Positions 17,094 to 25,219 of a DNA stretch of 64,000 bases are shown here, one piece after another. Origin of the DNA: Marinomonas ostreistagni (GTDB lineage: Bacteria; Pseudomonadota; Gammaproteobacteria; Pseudomonadales; Marinomonadaceae). The DNA lies in the NCBI RefSeq assembly GCF_016888445.1, contig NZ_JAFEKF010000001.1, positions 806,001 to 870,000 on the forward strand, read 5' to 3'. The first letter of the stretch is position 1. Every line of letters begins with the position of its first letter. Position numbers and translations under genes: made by a program. The notes under the pieces were generated by a model, which was not told where the DNA came from, searched no databases, and was given only the letters and a program-made list of their open reading frames with translations.

Positions 17094-18344
17094 ATGAACG
17101 CTCCACTGCCGCTGATTGATAATCTTGAGCACCTACCCAATCCTTATACTCAGTTTCCGACTATTATCGCGCCCTTAAAAAATGCAGTGCCGCAGCTGCG
17201 TGAAGAAGATTATCAGCGTGACCTGCAATTAGCATTGTGCTTCATCTATAGCTACAACGGCTCTCAAGCGACCTTTAACTCCTATCGCCGTGAAGTCGAG
17301 CGTTTGTTGTTATGGTCTTGGGTGGTGATGGAGACCCCGGCACTGGCTTTACGTCGCGATCAGATCGAAGAATTCATTCATTTTTGTAATAGCCCGCCAG
17401 AGAGCTGGATCGGTACCAAAAATGTCGCCCGCTTCAAAAACCTAATGGGTGAGCGCGTACCTAATGATGCTTGGCGCCCCTTTGTAGCTCATGTGTCCAA
17501 GCTAGACTTTCGCAATGGCCAAGTGCCTTTGTCCCAGCAATACAGTCTTTCTCAGGCAGCCATCCGCGCTACTTTTTCAATTCTATCGTCTTATTATGGC
17601 TTCTTAATGCAAGAGGAAGCGGTGCAACAGAATCCTGTCGCGCTGATTCGCCAAAAAAGCAAGTTCGTTAAAAAGGAAGTAACGCGACGCCAAGTGCGAC
17701 GTATTTCCAACTTACAGTGGGATTATGTCATCGAGACAGCTGAGCTTTTAGCGGAACAAGACCCAGCGACTCACGAGCGCACCTTATTCATTATGAATGC
17801 CCTGCTGGGCATGTATTTGCGAATTTCAGAACTGGTCGCCGATGAGCGCTCGGCCCCCACCATGGGCGATTTTATCAAAGATACGGACGGACACTGGTGG
17901 TTCAAGGTGCTGTCTAAAGGCAACAAAGAGCGTTTAGTCAGTGTCTCGGATGAAATGCTTAGTGCGCTAGTGCGCTACCGTCGTTTTCGCCAACTACCCG
18001 ACTTGCCAACGGTGGCTGAGCAGACCGCTTTAATCCCCAAAAATCGCGGCCAAGGTGCGATGACTAGCTCACGCCAAGTACGTAATATTGTGCAGTTTTG
18101 TTTTGACCAAGCTTACTATCGAATGTGTGACGATGGCATGAAGAGCGATGCAGATGATTTACGTGTTGCTACCGTGCACTGGTTACGTCATACAGGCATT
18201 TCAGAAGATGTTAAAGTGCGCCCGAAAGAGCATGTGCGCGAGGACGCAGGCCATGCCAGTATGGCGACGACCGATCGCTATATTGATACGGAATACCGAG
18301 AGCGTCATGCCAGTGGTCGTAAGAAATCCTTACGACCACACTAA
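17094..18344 (+). CDS. Orphan tyrosine recombinase / site-specific integrase
   Basis: A 416-residue protein. The N-terminal part (about 40-190) is a SAM-like core-DNA-binding domain with FNSYRREVERLLLW. The catalytic domain has the full tyrosine recombinase set: R243 in GMYLRISELV, K275 in LSKGNKER, H362-x-x-R365 in VHWLRHTG, H387 in EDAGHASM, and the nucleophile Y396 in TDRYID. It is longer than XerC/XerD (about 300). No excisionase, phage genes, attachment repeats or tRNA are visible nearby, so it is not obviously part of a mobile element. It may be a domesticated or relic recombinase. Divergent from manC by 138 bases and convergent with moaE at six bases. Confidence 0.9.
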   Translation: MNAPLPLIDNLEHLPNPYTQFPTIIAPLKNAVPQLREEDYQRDLQLALCFIYSYNGSQATFNSYRREVERLLLWSWVVMETPALALRRDQIEEFIHFCNSPPESWIGTKNVARFKNLMGERVPNDAWRPFVAHVSKLDFRNGQVPLSQQYSLSQAAIRATFSILSSYYGFLMQEEAVQQNPVALIRQKSKFVKKEVTRRQVRRISNLQWDYVIETAELLAEQDPATHERTLFIMNALLGMYLRISELVADERSAPTMGDFIKDTDGHWWFKVLSKGNKERLVSVSDEMLSALVRYRRFRQLPDLPTVAEQTALIPKNRGQGAMTSSRQVRNIVQFCFDQAYYRMCDDGMKSDADDLRVATVHWLRHTGISEDVKVRPKEHVREDAGHASMATTDRYIDTEYRERHASGRKKSLRPH

Positions 18345-18350
18345 CGATGC

Positions 18351-18821
18351 TCACCAGCGTTGCAAACTGTCTTCATCACTTTGCTTAGCTTCCACCCAGT
18401 TGGAAGCTTTAGGCGTAATTTCTTTTTTCCAAAACGCGGCACGGCTTTTTAGATAATCCATAATAAAGTCGCAAGCCGCAAAGGCTTCAGCTCGATGCGC
18501 CGATGCCACACCCACAAAGACAATTTGATCATCCACCCCAAGCTCACCTACCCGATGCACTACCTTTACCCCCAACAACGTCCAGCGTTGTTGGGCTTGG
18601 GCGACGATCTTTTCGATGTTGCGCTCGGTCATGCCAGGATAATGTTCCAGCACAAAACTGGATTGCTCGGGATTCTCGCTAAAATCTCGAACTCGACCTA
18701 CGAACATCGCGACTGCACCAGTTTTATGCGGTACACAGAGCGACTCATAGAGGGTCTGAACATTAAAATCCGCTTCTTGCACCGAAATGGTCTGAGTATT
18801 AATCATGCGCGAATCTGACAC
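18351..18821 (-). CDS. moaE: Molybdopterin synthase catalytic subunit (MoaE)
   Basis: The large subunit of molybdopterin synthase; transfers sulfur from MoaD thiocarboxylate to precursor Z. Family marks: FVGRVRDF near the N-terminus, LEHYPGMTER, HRVGEL, VGVASAHRAEAF and the lysine-rich LKSRAAFWKKE, where the catalytic lysines lie. About 156 residues. I choose the GTG at 18821 because a perfect GGAGG, formed by the last codons of moaD, sits five bases upstream; an internal ATG at 18806 is also usable but poorly placed. It follows moaD by one base, so the two are translationally coupled, as expected for a stoichiometric complex. Confidence 0.93.
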   Translation of the reverse strand: MSDSRMINTQTISVQEADFNVQTLYESLCVPHKTGAVAMFVGRVRDFSENPEQSSFVLEHYPGMTERNIEKIVAQAQQRWTLLGVKVVHRVGELGVDDQIVFVGVASAHRAEAFAACDFIMDYLKSRAAFWKKEITPKASNWVEAKQSDEDSLQRW

Positions 18822-18822
18822 A

Positions 18823-19077
18823 CTAACCTCCGGTAACCGGTGGAAAGAATGCAACTTCGTGCACCGTCTCAATATCAATAATATCGGTATCACGGGCAAA
18901 ATCGTAATCGATGGCGGTTTTGACAGTGTCCTCTAGTAGCACTGGTTGATCCAATTGCTGGGCTAACTTTTGTTTTAACTCAAAAACCGTAAGCGGCTGC
19001 TCAAGCTCGACGCTTACCCCATCGGATTTTAGGGTTTCACGCAGTGAGGCAAAAAATACAACATTAATACTAGGCAT
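18823..19077 (-). CDS. moaD: Molybdopterin synthase sulfur carrier subunit (MoaD)
   Basis: An 84-residue ubiquitin-fold protein ending in the obligatory Gly-Gly (PPVTGG), which is adenylated and thiocarboxylated before delivering sulfur to MoaE. The N-terminus [11 protein letters not shown] and the AFFPPVTGG tail are family hallmarks. The frame is open to 19155, but ATG at 19077 with GGAG eight bases upstream gives the expected length. It overlaps the end of moaC by eight bases, so moaC, moaD and moaE form one compact operon. moaA and moaB are not in the window. Confidence 0.93.
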   Translation of the reverse strand: MPSINVVFFASLRETLKSDGVSVELEQPLTVFELKQKLAQQLDQPVLLEDTVKTAIDYDFARDTDIIDIETVHEVAFFPPVTGG

Positions 19078-19552
19078 TATTCGCACTCCAAGAACCGCTT
19101 TTTCCGCCGTGCTTTTCAAGCAAAGCTGTTTGTGTAATGACGATTCCTTTATCAACTGCCTTACACATATCGTACAGGGTCAGTGCGGCAACGCTGGCAC
19201 CCGTTAGCGCTTCCATTTCAACACCTGTTTTGCCCGACAAAGCGCAGGTACACAAAATCTCAATGTGCTCGTCATCTACCACATCAATTTCAACACTCAC
19301 CTTAGTTAGCATCAGCGGGTGACACAATGGAATCAAATCTGAGGTTTTTTTAGCCGCTTGAATACCAGCAATACGCGCGGTGGCAAGTACATCGCCTTTT
19401 GGTAATCCGCCTTCCATGACTTTTTTGAGGGTGCTTGGCAACATACGTACTAAAGAGCGTGCCGTCGCGGTGCGTTTGCTAATGTCTTTTTCGCTCACAT
19501 CTACCATGTGTGCGTGGCCGTTGGCGTCTAAATGGGTCAAAGTGTCGCTCAT
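19070..19552 (-). CDS. moaC: Cyclic pyranopterin monophosphate synthase (MoaC)
   Basis: Second enzyme of molybdenum cofactor synthesis; with MoaA it forms cyclic pyranopterin monophosphate. The 160-residue length matches E. coli MoaC (161). Key motifs: MVDVSEK near the N-terminus, [12 protein letters not shown] with the conserved histidine, [12 protein letters not shown], and [10 protein letters not shown] with the catalytic Asp and Lys. ATG at 19552 is chosen over an upstream in-frame start at 19573 because it matches the family (MSDTLTHLD). First gene of moaCDE; its promoter must lie in the short space before the divergent J-domain gene. Confidence 0.95.
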   Translation of the reverse strand: MSDTLTHLDANGHAHMVDVSEKDISKRTATARSLVRMLPSTLKKVMEGGLPKGDVLATARIAGIQAAKKTSDLIPLCHPLMLTKVSVEIDVVDDEHIEILCTCALSGKTGVEMEALTGASVAALTLYDMCKAVDKGIVITQTALLEKHGGKSGSWSANNA

Positions 19553-19684
19553 GCCTACTCTACCGTTTGTCAAAAAAGCCTATAGTGGCAAAACGTCAGC
19601 ACAAATCAAGCTTGTTTGCCGTCCTAGGTTTGTTGTTCGCCGTTTATAAGGCATAATGTTTTGAAATTGACGCACTTTGAACGT

Positions 19685-20992
19685 ATGAGCCTAATTGACG
19701 ACTTTAATATTCTAGAGTTACCGACCAACGCGACAGAGCAGGAAGCCAAAGCCGCCTACCGTCGACTCGCGCGTCGTTACCATCCTGACAAAAACCCTAA
19801 TCAAGACACCACTGAGCATTTTCAGCGGATTCATGATGCCTATCAAAATGTGCTAGCGGCGATCCGACAAAGCCAAGGGCAGCAATGGCAACCCTACTCG
19901 TTTACCGAGCAAGCCAGCCGCGGCGCCACAAGAAGTGACCAGGCACCCAATCACTTCGACAGTGACGCCAAGCAACGCGAGTACGTCAAAGAGCAACAAC
20001 GCGCCTACCAAGACATGAAGCGTGAAAACGCCAGCCATGAACGTGCCCGCGAAGAAGCGTTGCGCACAGCGCGCAGCACGCTACATCAGCGTCGCATGCA
20101 TGCGCTTTATGAAGAGATGCGTAAAGCTGATCAACATAAAGCTCACAACAACCAAAGTGACTGGTATTCAGAGGATCAGGACCGAAATGCACAGTACGAC
20201 TTTGCTCAGCATTCTGATAAGGCTAGCGACGCAAATGGCCCACAACCTGAAGTGACGCCACAAAGCGTTAGACCTTTGCGTCTGCATGCTGCCAAAGCAG
20301 CATTCATCGCCACTACCTATATCGGTGTCTTTGCTGCGGGAGGCTATGCCACCTTGTATTGGCAAGATCATCAAAACAGCTCAGTGAGCACGCTCAAAAC
20401 CCCATACATTAGTGGTCTATATCCCCAATTCCGTAGTGGTTCTAGCCATACGTTAAATGATGCTCGTTTGTTTACCGAGCCTAGCGTTGCATCAGAGATC
20501 AAAACGACGATCCCTGTTAACCAAGATGTTCGCGTGCAGCGTATGGATGGCGAATGGCTCACCCTGTCTTATGAGAACTACAGCGGCTGGGCCAAAGTAG
20601 AAAATCTGGGCTTCGGCTCGTTTCAGCACGCCCAATCGACTGGCTGCCTAGGCCAACCTGGGTTGGCACCACGCCATGGTGCTGTCATCGGTGCTACCGT
20701 TGAGGGCAATAGCAGGCTACGAATCGTCAACCAACAAGACCAAGCCAGCTTGTTACGCTTTCAGTCGTTAGATGGCCAAGCGCCGTTTTCCATTTATCTA
20801 CAAGCACAACAACCGTTTGCCGCGAACTTTATCCCACGTGGGCGTTATCGGTTGGTGTTAGAGACAGGTTCACTGTATCATCACGCTTGTCAAAGTTTCC
20901 TGTTTGATAAACAGCAGCGTATCGTCATGGACAGCGTCAACTTCGCTGGCACCGAACAATCGCTGACGCTTAGAAACACAACCTCTCAGTAA
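19685..20992 (+). CDS. J-domain protein with transmembrane helix and SH3-like domain
   Basis: A 435-residue protein with an uncommon layout. Residues 1-65 are a DnaJ J-domain with the HPD triad (33-35) in RRYHPDKNP, so it should stimulate an Hsp70. Residues 75-195 are a highly charged Gln/Arg/Glu/His linker, partly coiled coil. A single membrane helix lies at about 203-226. Residues 257-310 resemble a bacterial SH3 domain (DARLFTEPS, GEWLTLSYENYSGWAKV), followed by a C-terminal beta-rich domain with two cysteines. The topology implies J-domain in the cytoplasm and SH3 in the periplasm. An upstream TTG at 19661 has a better ribosome site than the ATG at 19685, so the start is uncertain. Divergent from moaC. 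Confidence 0.85.
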   Translation: MSLIDDFNILELPTNATEQEAKAAYRRLARRYHPDKNPNQDTTEHFQRIHDAYQNVLAAIRQSQGQQWQPYSFTEQASRGATRSDQAPNHFDSDAKQREYVKEQQRAYQDMKRENASHERAREEALRTARSTLHQRRMHALYEEMRKADQHKAHNNQSDWYSEDQDRNAQYDFAQHSDKASDANGPQPEVTPQSVRPLRLHAAKAAFIATTYIGVFAAGGYATLYWQDHQNSSVSTLKTPYISGLYPQFRSGSSHTLNDARLFTEPSVASEIKTTIPVNQDVRVQRMDGEWLTLSYENYSGWAKVENLGFGSFQHAQSTGCLGQPGLAPRHGAVIGATVEGNSRLRIVNQQDQASLLRFQSLDGQAPFSIYLQAQQPFAANFIPRGRYRLVLETGSLYHHACQSFLFDKQQRIVMDSVNFAGTEQSLTLRNTTSQ

Positions 20993-21019
20993 CCTTATAA
21001 CGCAAACGAGTTTTACTAC

Positions 21020-21793
21020 ATGCTCAGCAATATTCGCATTGTTCTTATCAATACCTTCCACCCAGGTAATGTCGGCGCGGTTGCCCGTGCCATGAAAAAT
21101 ATGGGACTGACTAACTTATACTTGGTCGACCCTAATGATTACCCGTCTGAAGAAGCCACAAGCCGCGCAGCGGGTGCGGTAGATTTGCTAGAAAATGCGA
21201 CCATCGTCAGCACCCTTGAAGAAGCTATTGGCGACTGTAGCTTGGTGATTGGTACTTCAGCGCGTCACCGCACGTTTCAGTTGCCGATCATGAATGCTCG
21301 TGAATGCGGTGAGACGGTGATACCGGAAGCGAAGGATCATAATGTTGCGATTCTGTTTGGTCGAGAAACCATGGGATTGCTTAATGAAGAAATTGCCCAA
21401 TGCCACCGCCAAGTCTACATCGACGCCAACGATGAATACCCTGTACTCAACATCTCCCAAGCGGTTCAGATCGTTGCCTACGAGATTTGGATGGCACACC
21501 AAAACGAAACTGTGCATGAGAAAAGCGTACCTGAATACCCGCGTAAAAAAGAGATGGATTTATTCTACGAGCACCTTGAGGAAACCCTATACGGCATCAA
21601 TTTCATTGTGCGTAATCACCCAGGCAAGGTGTTAGACAAATTGAAACGTTACTTCAATCGCTCACGCCCAGAAAAGCAAGAACTTGGCATACTTCGTGGC
21701 GTGTTGGCAGCGGTGGATCGTGAGGCGGGTCTAAGCGAAGGCATGAGCCACCAAGTTAAGCAAGAGCAAAAAGACAACCCGTCTGACAATTAA
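21020..21793 (+). CDS. trmJ: tRNA (cytidine/uridine-2'-O-)-methyltransferase TrmJ
   Basis: A SPOUT-class methyltransferase that modifies position 32 of several tRNAs with S-adenosylmethionine. The 257 residues include the SPOUT knot motifs: NTFHPGNVGAVARAMKNMG at the N-terminus, VIGTSARHR, ILFGRETMGLLNEEIAQC, and YPVLNISQAVQIVAYE, plus the C-terminal helical extension that separates TrmJ from TrmL. ATG at 21020, 27 bases after the J-domain gene on the same strand, so the two could share a transcript. Ends just before a strong GC hairpin. Confidence 0.95.
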   Translation: MLSNIRIVLINTFHPGNVGAVARAMKNMGLTNLYLVDPNDYPSEEATSRAAGAVDLLENATIVSTLEEAIGDCSLVIGTSARHRTFQLPIMNARECGETVIPEAKDHNVAILFGRETMGLLNEEIAQCHRQVYIDANDEYPVLNISQAVQIVAYEIWMAHQNETVHEKSVPEYPRKKEMDLFYEHLEETLYGINFIVRNHPGKVLDKLKRYFNRSRPEKQELGILRGVLAAVDREAGLSEGMSHQVKQEQKDNPSDN

Positions 21794-21803
21794 CCAGCTC
21801 GAT

Positions 21804-21832
21804 CACGGCGCTGCCATCTTGGCAGCGCCGTG
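21804..21832. terminator. GC-rich hairpin between convergent trmJ and TerB-like gene
   Basis: Twelve perfect pairs, CACGGCGCTGCC (21804-21815) with GGCAGCGCCGTG (21821-21832), loop ATCTT. It sits between two converging genes, where a bidirectional terminator is expected, but no T run follows on either strand. It may work as a weak or factor-aided terminator. Confidence 0.6.
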
Positions 21833-21837
21833 TCACA

Positions 21838-22278
21838 CTAGTTCTGCAATTCTTCTTGGACCGCCAACTTAGCTTGAATAAATTCTGAGTGCTGCATAAA
21901 TAGCAATTCGCTGATTTTGCGGATGCGGTGATCTTCATGGGCATCGATATTGCCATCCGCCAAAGCAACACGCCAAAGACATTTAAGTAACTCAAACTTT
22001 TGCGCCAAATTGGCCTGATCGTTGATCACTTTGGTAAATTGATACGCATCATGTGCATCATCAATAGAAGCTTTAACTTCTTCAAATAATGCCTCCACAT
22101 CATCACCCAGCACACTGACTGACTTAATGGCCTCTTTCGCTGCTTGTTCTTCTCTTGGGTCAATCTCTTCGTCTGCGATCACTACTTCCAGCAGCAACGC
22201 CGCAACAGCGCGTTGATAACTGATCGGATCTGGCTGTTCCTCGGAACTAGAAAATAATTGTTTTAATGCATTTAACAT
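21838..22278 (-). CDS. TerB-like (tellurite resistance TerB fold) protein
   Basis: A 146-residue all-helical cytoplasmic protein. Two acidic loops define the TerB-like fold: VVIADEEIDPREEQAAKE near the N-terminus and VALADGNIDAHEDHRIRK further on, each of the D-G/E-x-I-D type thought to bind metal. Single-domain members are common and are not proven to give tellurite resistance; no other ter genes are present. ATG at 22278. It follows the 145-residue unknown protein gene by eight bases and is probably co-transcribed with it. Confidence 0.85.
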   Translation of the reverse strand: MLNALKQLFSSSEEQPDPISYQRAVAALLLEVVIADEEIDPREEQAAKEAIKSVSVLGDDVEALFEEVKASIDDAHDAYQFTKVINDQANLAQKFELLKCLWRVALADGNIDAHEDHRIRKISELLFMQHSEFIQAKLAVQEELQN

Positions 22279-22286
22279 ACAAATCC

Positions 22287-22724
22287 TTAATGTCGAATCA
22301 ATAGAAAGCGGCGTATCTCTTCGATCAGTTGATTAGGAAACTGACGGTAGTCTAGATAAGGGGTCCAAAGCCAATCTTGCGCGCTATAGGCATAATGTCG
22401 ACCCGCTCCAACAGGAGTAGCCACTGTGGGCTGCGGGATAGCTGATAAAAACGTTTTACCGACTACCATTTTAATCCCCGTTAAGCCTTGCAGTTCATGA
22501 GCAGCAAAGACCAAATGAACTCGCTTCCAAATATGTTGATCTCTCACTATACGCCAATCTTCCTGTTCGTCAGCCACCAACTTTGCAAGGATTGTGAGAA
22601 TTTTGCGCCAATGATTACCATTAAGTGCGATGAGCCGATCAACTGTTATCTCAGTATGGTGATTTACACCCTCAGGTAAAACCGGTTTATTAGGCAGTAA
22701 CACCTGCAAGCACACACTCTTCAT
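22287..22724 (-). CDS. Conserved-looking hypothetical protein
   Basis: A 145-residue soluble protein with no signal peptide or membrane segment. I do not recognise its family. Visible features are a tryptophan-rich C-terminal half (DWLWTPYLDYRQFP), the hydrophobic segment GIKMVVGKTFLSAIP, and a basic C-terminus (RRFLLIRH). It is eight bases upstream of the TerB-like gene on the same strand and divergent from the YeeE/YedE transporter pair, so a functional link with the TerB-like protein is the best guess. Codon use and reading frame length support a real gene. Confidence 0.65.
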   Translation of the reverse strand: MKSVCLQVLLPNKPVLPEGVNHHTEITVDRLIALNGNHWRKILTILAKLVADEQEDWRIVRDQHIWKRVHLVFAAHELQGLTGIKMVVGKTFLSAIPQPTVATPVGAGRHYAYSAQDWLWTPYLDYRQFPNQLIEEIRRFLLIRH

Positions 22725-22819
22725 TTAGATTCCTAGTTCAATAAAGCCTCTAAAACGCTGTAGACAAAACCATATATTAGTTTATTCTTATAAAAACAAC
22801 TCACACTCTGGAGCGCTTT

Positions 22820-23221
22820 ATGGATAGCTGGACTCTGCCATTATTAGGCGGACTGCTGATCGGTTTAGCAACCGCATTATACCTACTAATACTGGGTAAA
22901 GTGGTAGGCATTAGCGGCCTTTTAGCAAATGCCCTATTTAACCCATCGAACCGCTTAACAGCGCTGGTTTTTATAGCCGGATTGATCATCGGCGGTAGTG
23001 CCTACGGGCCTCTTTTCGAAATACGCACCCCTCTGCCTGAAGCACGCGCCCCCATGCTGCTTATAATCTCTGGGTTACTGGTGGGATATGGTACGCGCTT
23101 GGCCAATGGTTGTACCAGTGGTCACGGCGTATGTGGGTTAGCGCGCTTTTCTTTGCGCTCTTGGGTTGCCACGACCATTTTTATAAGTGTCGCCATCATC
23201 ACAGTTGCTCTCGTACAGTAG
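22820..23221 (+). CDS. YeeE/YedE family transporter component, first half
   Basis: A 133-residue membrane protein with four hydrophobic helices and the family cysteine motif NGCTSGHGVCGLAR near residue 95-108. Members of the YeeE/YedE group move thiosulfate or related sulfur compounds. This is the split form, with the second half encoded ten bases downstream. ATG at 22820 with GGAG eight bases upstream. No metallo-beta-lactamase persulfide dioxygenase or ArsR-type regulator, the usual companions, is visible in this window. Confidence 0.9.
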   Translation: MDSWTLPLLGGLLIGLATALYLLILGKVVGISGLLANALFNPSNRLTALVFIAGLIIGGSAYGPLFEIRTPLPEARAPMLLIISGLLVGYGTRLANGCTSGHGVCGLARFSLRSWVATTIFISVAIITVALVQ

Positions 23222-23231
23222 GACTATTATC

Positions 23232-23651
23232 GTGAAACTTATCGTCACCTTTATCACCGGATTGTTATTTGGCCTAGGACTGGCGCTGTCGGAGATGACT
23301 AATCCCGCTGTGGTGCTTGGCTTTTTGGATATTTTTGGTGCATGGAACCCTTCCCTAATGTGGGTCATGTCAGGCGCTGTTATAGTGGCTATGATTTCTT
23401 ATCAGTTAAAACGCCGTCAACTGAAGCCTATACTGGCAGATCACTGGCTCGTTCCGATTACCAAAGAACTTGATCGAAAATTGGTACTAGGGGCTAGCTT
23501 GTTTGGCATCGGTTGGGGCTTGAGTGGTTATTGCCCTGGGCCTGGACTGACTGCCCTTGTTAACTATCCTCAAGAAGGTCTTTATTTTGTCACATCTTTG
23601 ATCGCTGGGTCTGCTATCTTCCAGTGGCAGAGCCATCGTAATCATGTTTAG
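23232..23651 (+). CDS. YeeE/YedE family transporter component, second half (DUF6691-type)
   Basis: A 139-residue membrane protein with four helices and the second conserved cysteine motif, SGYCPGPGLTAL (about 105-116). Together with the preceding gene it should form a two-part sulfur-compound permease. The start is GTG at 23232: it is ten bases after the stop of the first half with an AGGA nearby, and the upstream in-frame codons would overlap that gene. A 9-bp A/T-rich hairpin at 23681-23703 lies after it and may end the transcript. Confidence 0.88.
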   Translation: MKLIVTFITGLLFGLGLALSEMTNPAVVLGFLDIFGAWNPSLMWVMSGAVIVAMISYQLKRRQLKPILADHWLVPITKELDRKLVLGASLFGIGWGLSGYCPGPGLTALVNYPQEGLYFVTSLIAGSAIFQWQSHRNHV

Positions 23652-23680
23652 AACACTATACAATTGGCTTTCAATCAGGG

Positions 23681-23703
23681 GCCTTTTTATTGAGTAAAAA
23701 GGC
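23681..23703 (+). terminator. Possible weak terminator after the YeeE/YedE pair
   Basis: GCCTTTTTA and TAAAAAGGC form nine perfect pairs around TTGAG, 30 bases after the stop. The stem is AT-rich and followed by A rather than T residues, so its function is uncertain. Confidence 0.35.
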
Positions 23704-23900
23704 AAAAAATTCTTGACGCAGAAATGATTGCATCTTAAATTTCGCCTCGCGTCGTTGCTGAACATATTCCGCACCGCTTCAACTGCTGCGCTCGTCGCTT
23801 AAGGTAGTCTCTACCGGATAAGTAACAGCCATAAGTAGGATGGAGGGAGGTAAAGGCGTATTTTTCGGATTATGTTTTACAAGTTGAGGAGCAATGCGCC

Positions 23901-25067
23901 ATGTCTATTGACGTTCATTCTTTTTACACACCAGAGCAATTCAACCGTATCAAAGCGGTTGCCGACACCAAAGAAACCCCTTTCGTCGTCATTGATACAC
24001 AAATGATTGATGAGGCGTACACGGAATTGACTAAAGGATTCCCGAGCGCTGATATTTTCTACGCGATCAAAGCTAACCCAGCACCTGAGATTCTACGTCT
24101 ATTGCGTGATCGTGGTTCAAACTTTGACGTTGCGTCGCGTTACGAGCTGGACAAACTGTTGGCCATTGGTGGCATTTCACCAGAGCAAGTAAGCTACGGT
24201 AACACTATTAAGAAAGCAGCCGATGTGCGCTACTTTTATGAGCAAGGTGTGCGCATGTTTGCCACCGACTCGGAAGCGGATTTGCGCAATATCGCCAAGG
24301 CCGCGCCGGGCTCGCGTGTATACGTGCGTATCCTAACCGAAGGTACCGTATCTGCTGACTGGCCTTTATCACGTAAATTTGGTTGTCGCCCAGACATGGC
24401 AATGGATCTACTTATTCTTGCTAAAGAGCTTGGTTTAGAGCCCTACGGCGTGTCTTTCCATGTCGGCTCACAACAACGTGACATTGGCGCTTGGGATGCC
24501 GCTATTGCGAGTGTTCGCTTCATTTTCGAACGCTTGAAAAAAGAAGATGGCATTGAGCTACAGATGATCAATATGGGCGGTGGTTTCCCTGCTAACTACA
24601 TTAGCCGTACCAATGATCTGGCCACTTATGCTGAAGAAATTACCCGCTTTTTGGAAGAAGATTTTGGCGAAAAAATGCCACGTATCATCCTTGAGCCTGG
24701 CCGTTCTTTGATTTCAAACGCGGGCATTTTGGTGAGTGAAGTCGTGTTGATTTCTCGTAAGTCTCATACCGCCTTGAATCGCTGGGTGTTTACTGATGTG
24801 GGTAAATTCTCAGGCTTGATCGAAACATTAGACGAGTCGATTAAATACCCAATCCACGTAGAGAAAAAAGGCGAGCTTGAGGAAGTAATCATTGCCGGCC
24901 CAACCTGTGACAGTGCCGACATCATGTACGAGCATTACAAATACGGCCTGCCGCTGAACCTTGCCATTGGTGATCGTCTGTATTGGCTTTCTACGGGTGC
25001 TTACACCACTACGTATAGTGCTATAGAGTTTAACGGCTTCCCTCCGCTTAAGTCGTACTGCATTTAA
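23901..25067 (+). CDS. speC: Ornithine decarboxylase, fold III PLP-dependent (eukaryotic-like)
   Basis: Decarboxylates ornithine to putrescine in the cytoplasm. The 388-residue protein is of the alanine-racemase-fold type, not the large E. coli SpeC (about 711 residues); the same compact form is called SpeC in Pseudomonas. PLP lysine is in FYAIKANP; HVGSQ, GGGFPANY and EPGRS bind cofactor phosphate; the catalytic cysteine is in GPTCDSAD, with YTTTYS after it. GAGGAG lies upstream of the ATG at 23901. The 249-base leader holds a GGTAG/CTACC hairpin at 23803-23815. Substrate ornithine versus lysine is inferred. A strong terminator follows. Confidence 0.88.
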   Translation: MSIDVHSFYTPEQFNRIKAVADTKETPFVVIDTQMIDEAYTELTKGFPSADIFYAIKANPAPEILRLLRDRGSNFDVASRYELDKLLAIGGISPEQVSYGNTIKKAADVRYFYEQGVRMFATDSEADLRNIAKAAPGSRVYVRILTEGTVSADWPLSRKFGCRPDMAMDLLILAKELGLEPYGVSFHVGSQQRDIGAWDAAIASVRFIFERLKKEDGIELQMINMGGGFPANYISRTNDLATYAEEITRFLEEDFGEKMPRIILEPGRSLISNAGILVSEVVLISRKSHTALNRWVFTDVGKFSGLIETLDESIKYPIHVEKKGELEEVIIAGPTCDSADIMYEHYKYGLPLNLAIGDRLYWLSTGAYTTTYSAIEFNGFPPLKSYCI

Positions 25068-25086
25068 GCGTTAGCATGCTGTCATT

Positions 25087-25123
25087 AAAGCCCCAGTTTG
25101 AGTGTTCAAACTGGGGCTTTTTT
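25087..25123 (+). terminator. Rho-independent terminator of the ornithine decarboxylase gene
   Basis: Fifteen-pair hairpin, AAGCCCCAGTTTGA with its complement around GTG, then seven T residues, 20 bases after the stop. Confidence 0.94.
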
Positions 25124-25219
25124 ATGTCCAACGATCTTTATTTTGCCTTTTTTATGATCGCAAGGTCGCATCTGCTTCTGTTACACTCGAAACATTAGAA
25201 TTAAACAAAAGGAGTCAAC

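Noticed and set aside
17094-18344. Recombinase as an integrated genomic island
   Set aside because: Flanking genes are core functions with tight spacing, and no attachment repeats, tRNA or cargo genes were found.
23803-23815. GGTAG-TCT-CTACC hairpin as a riboswitch for ornithine decarboxylase
   Set aside because: Five pairs alone in the leader are too little evidence for a regulatory RNA.
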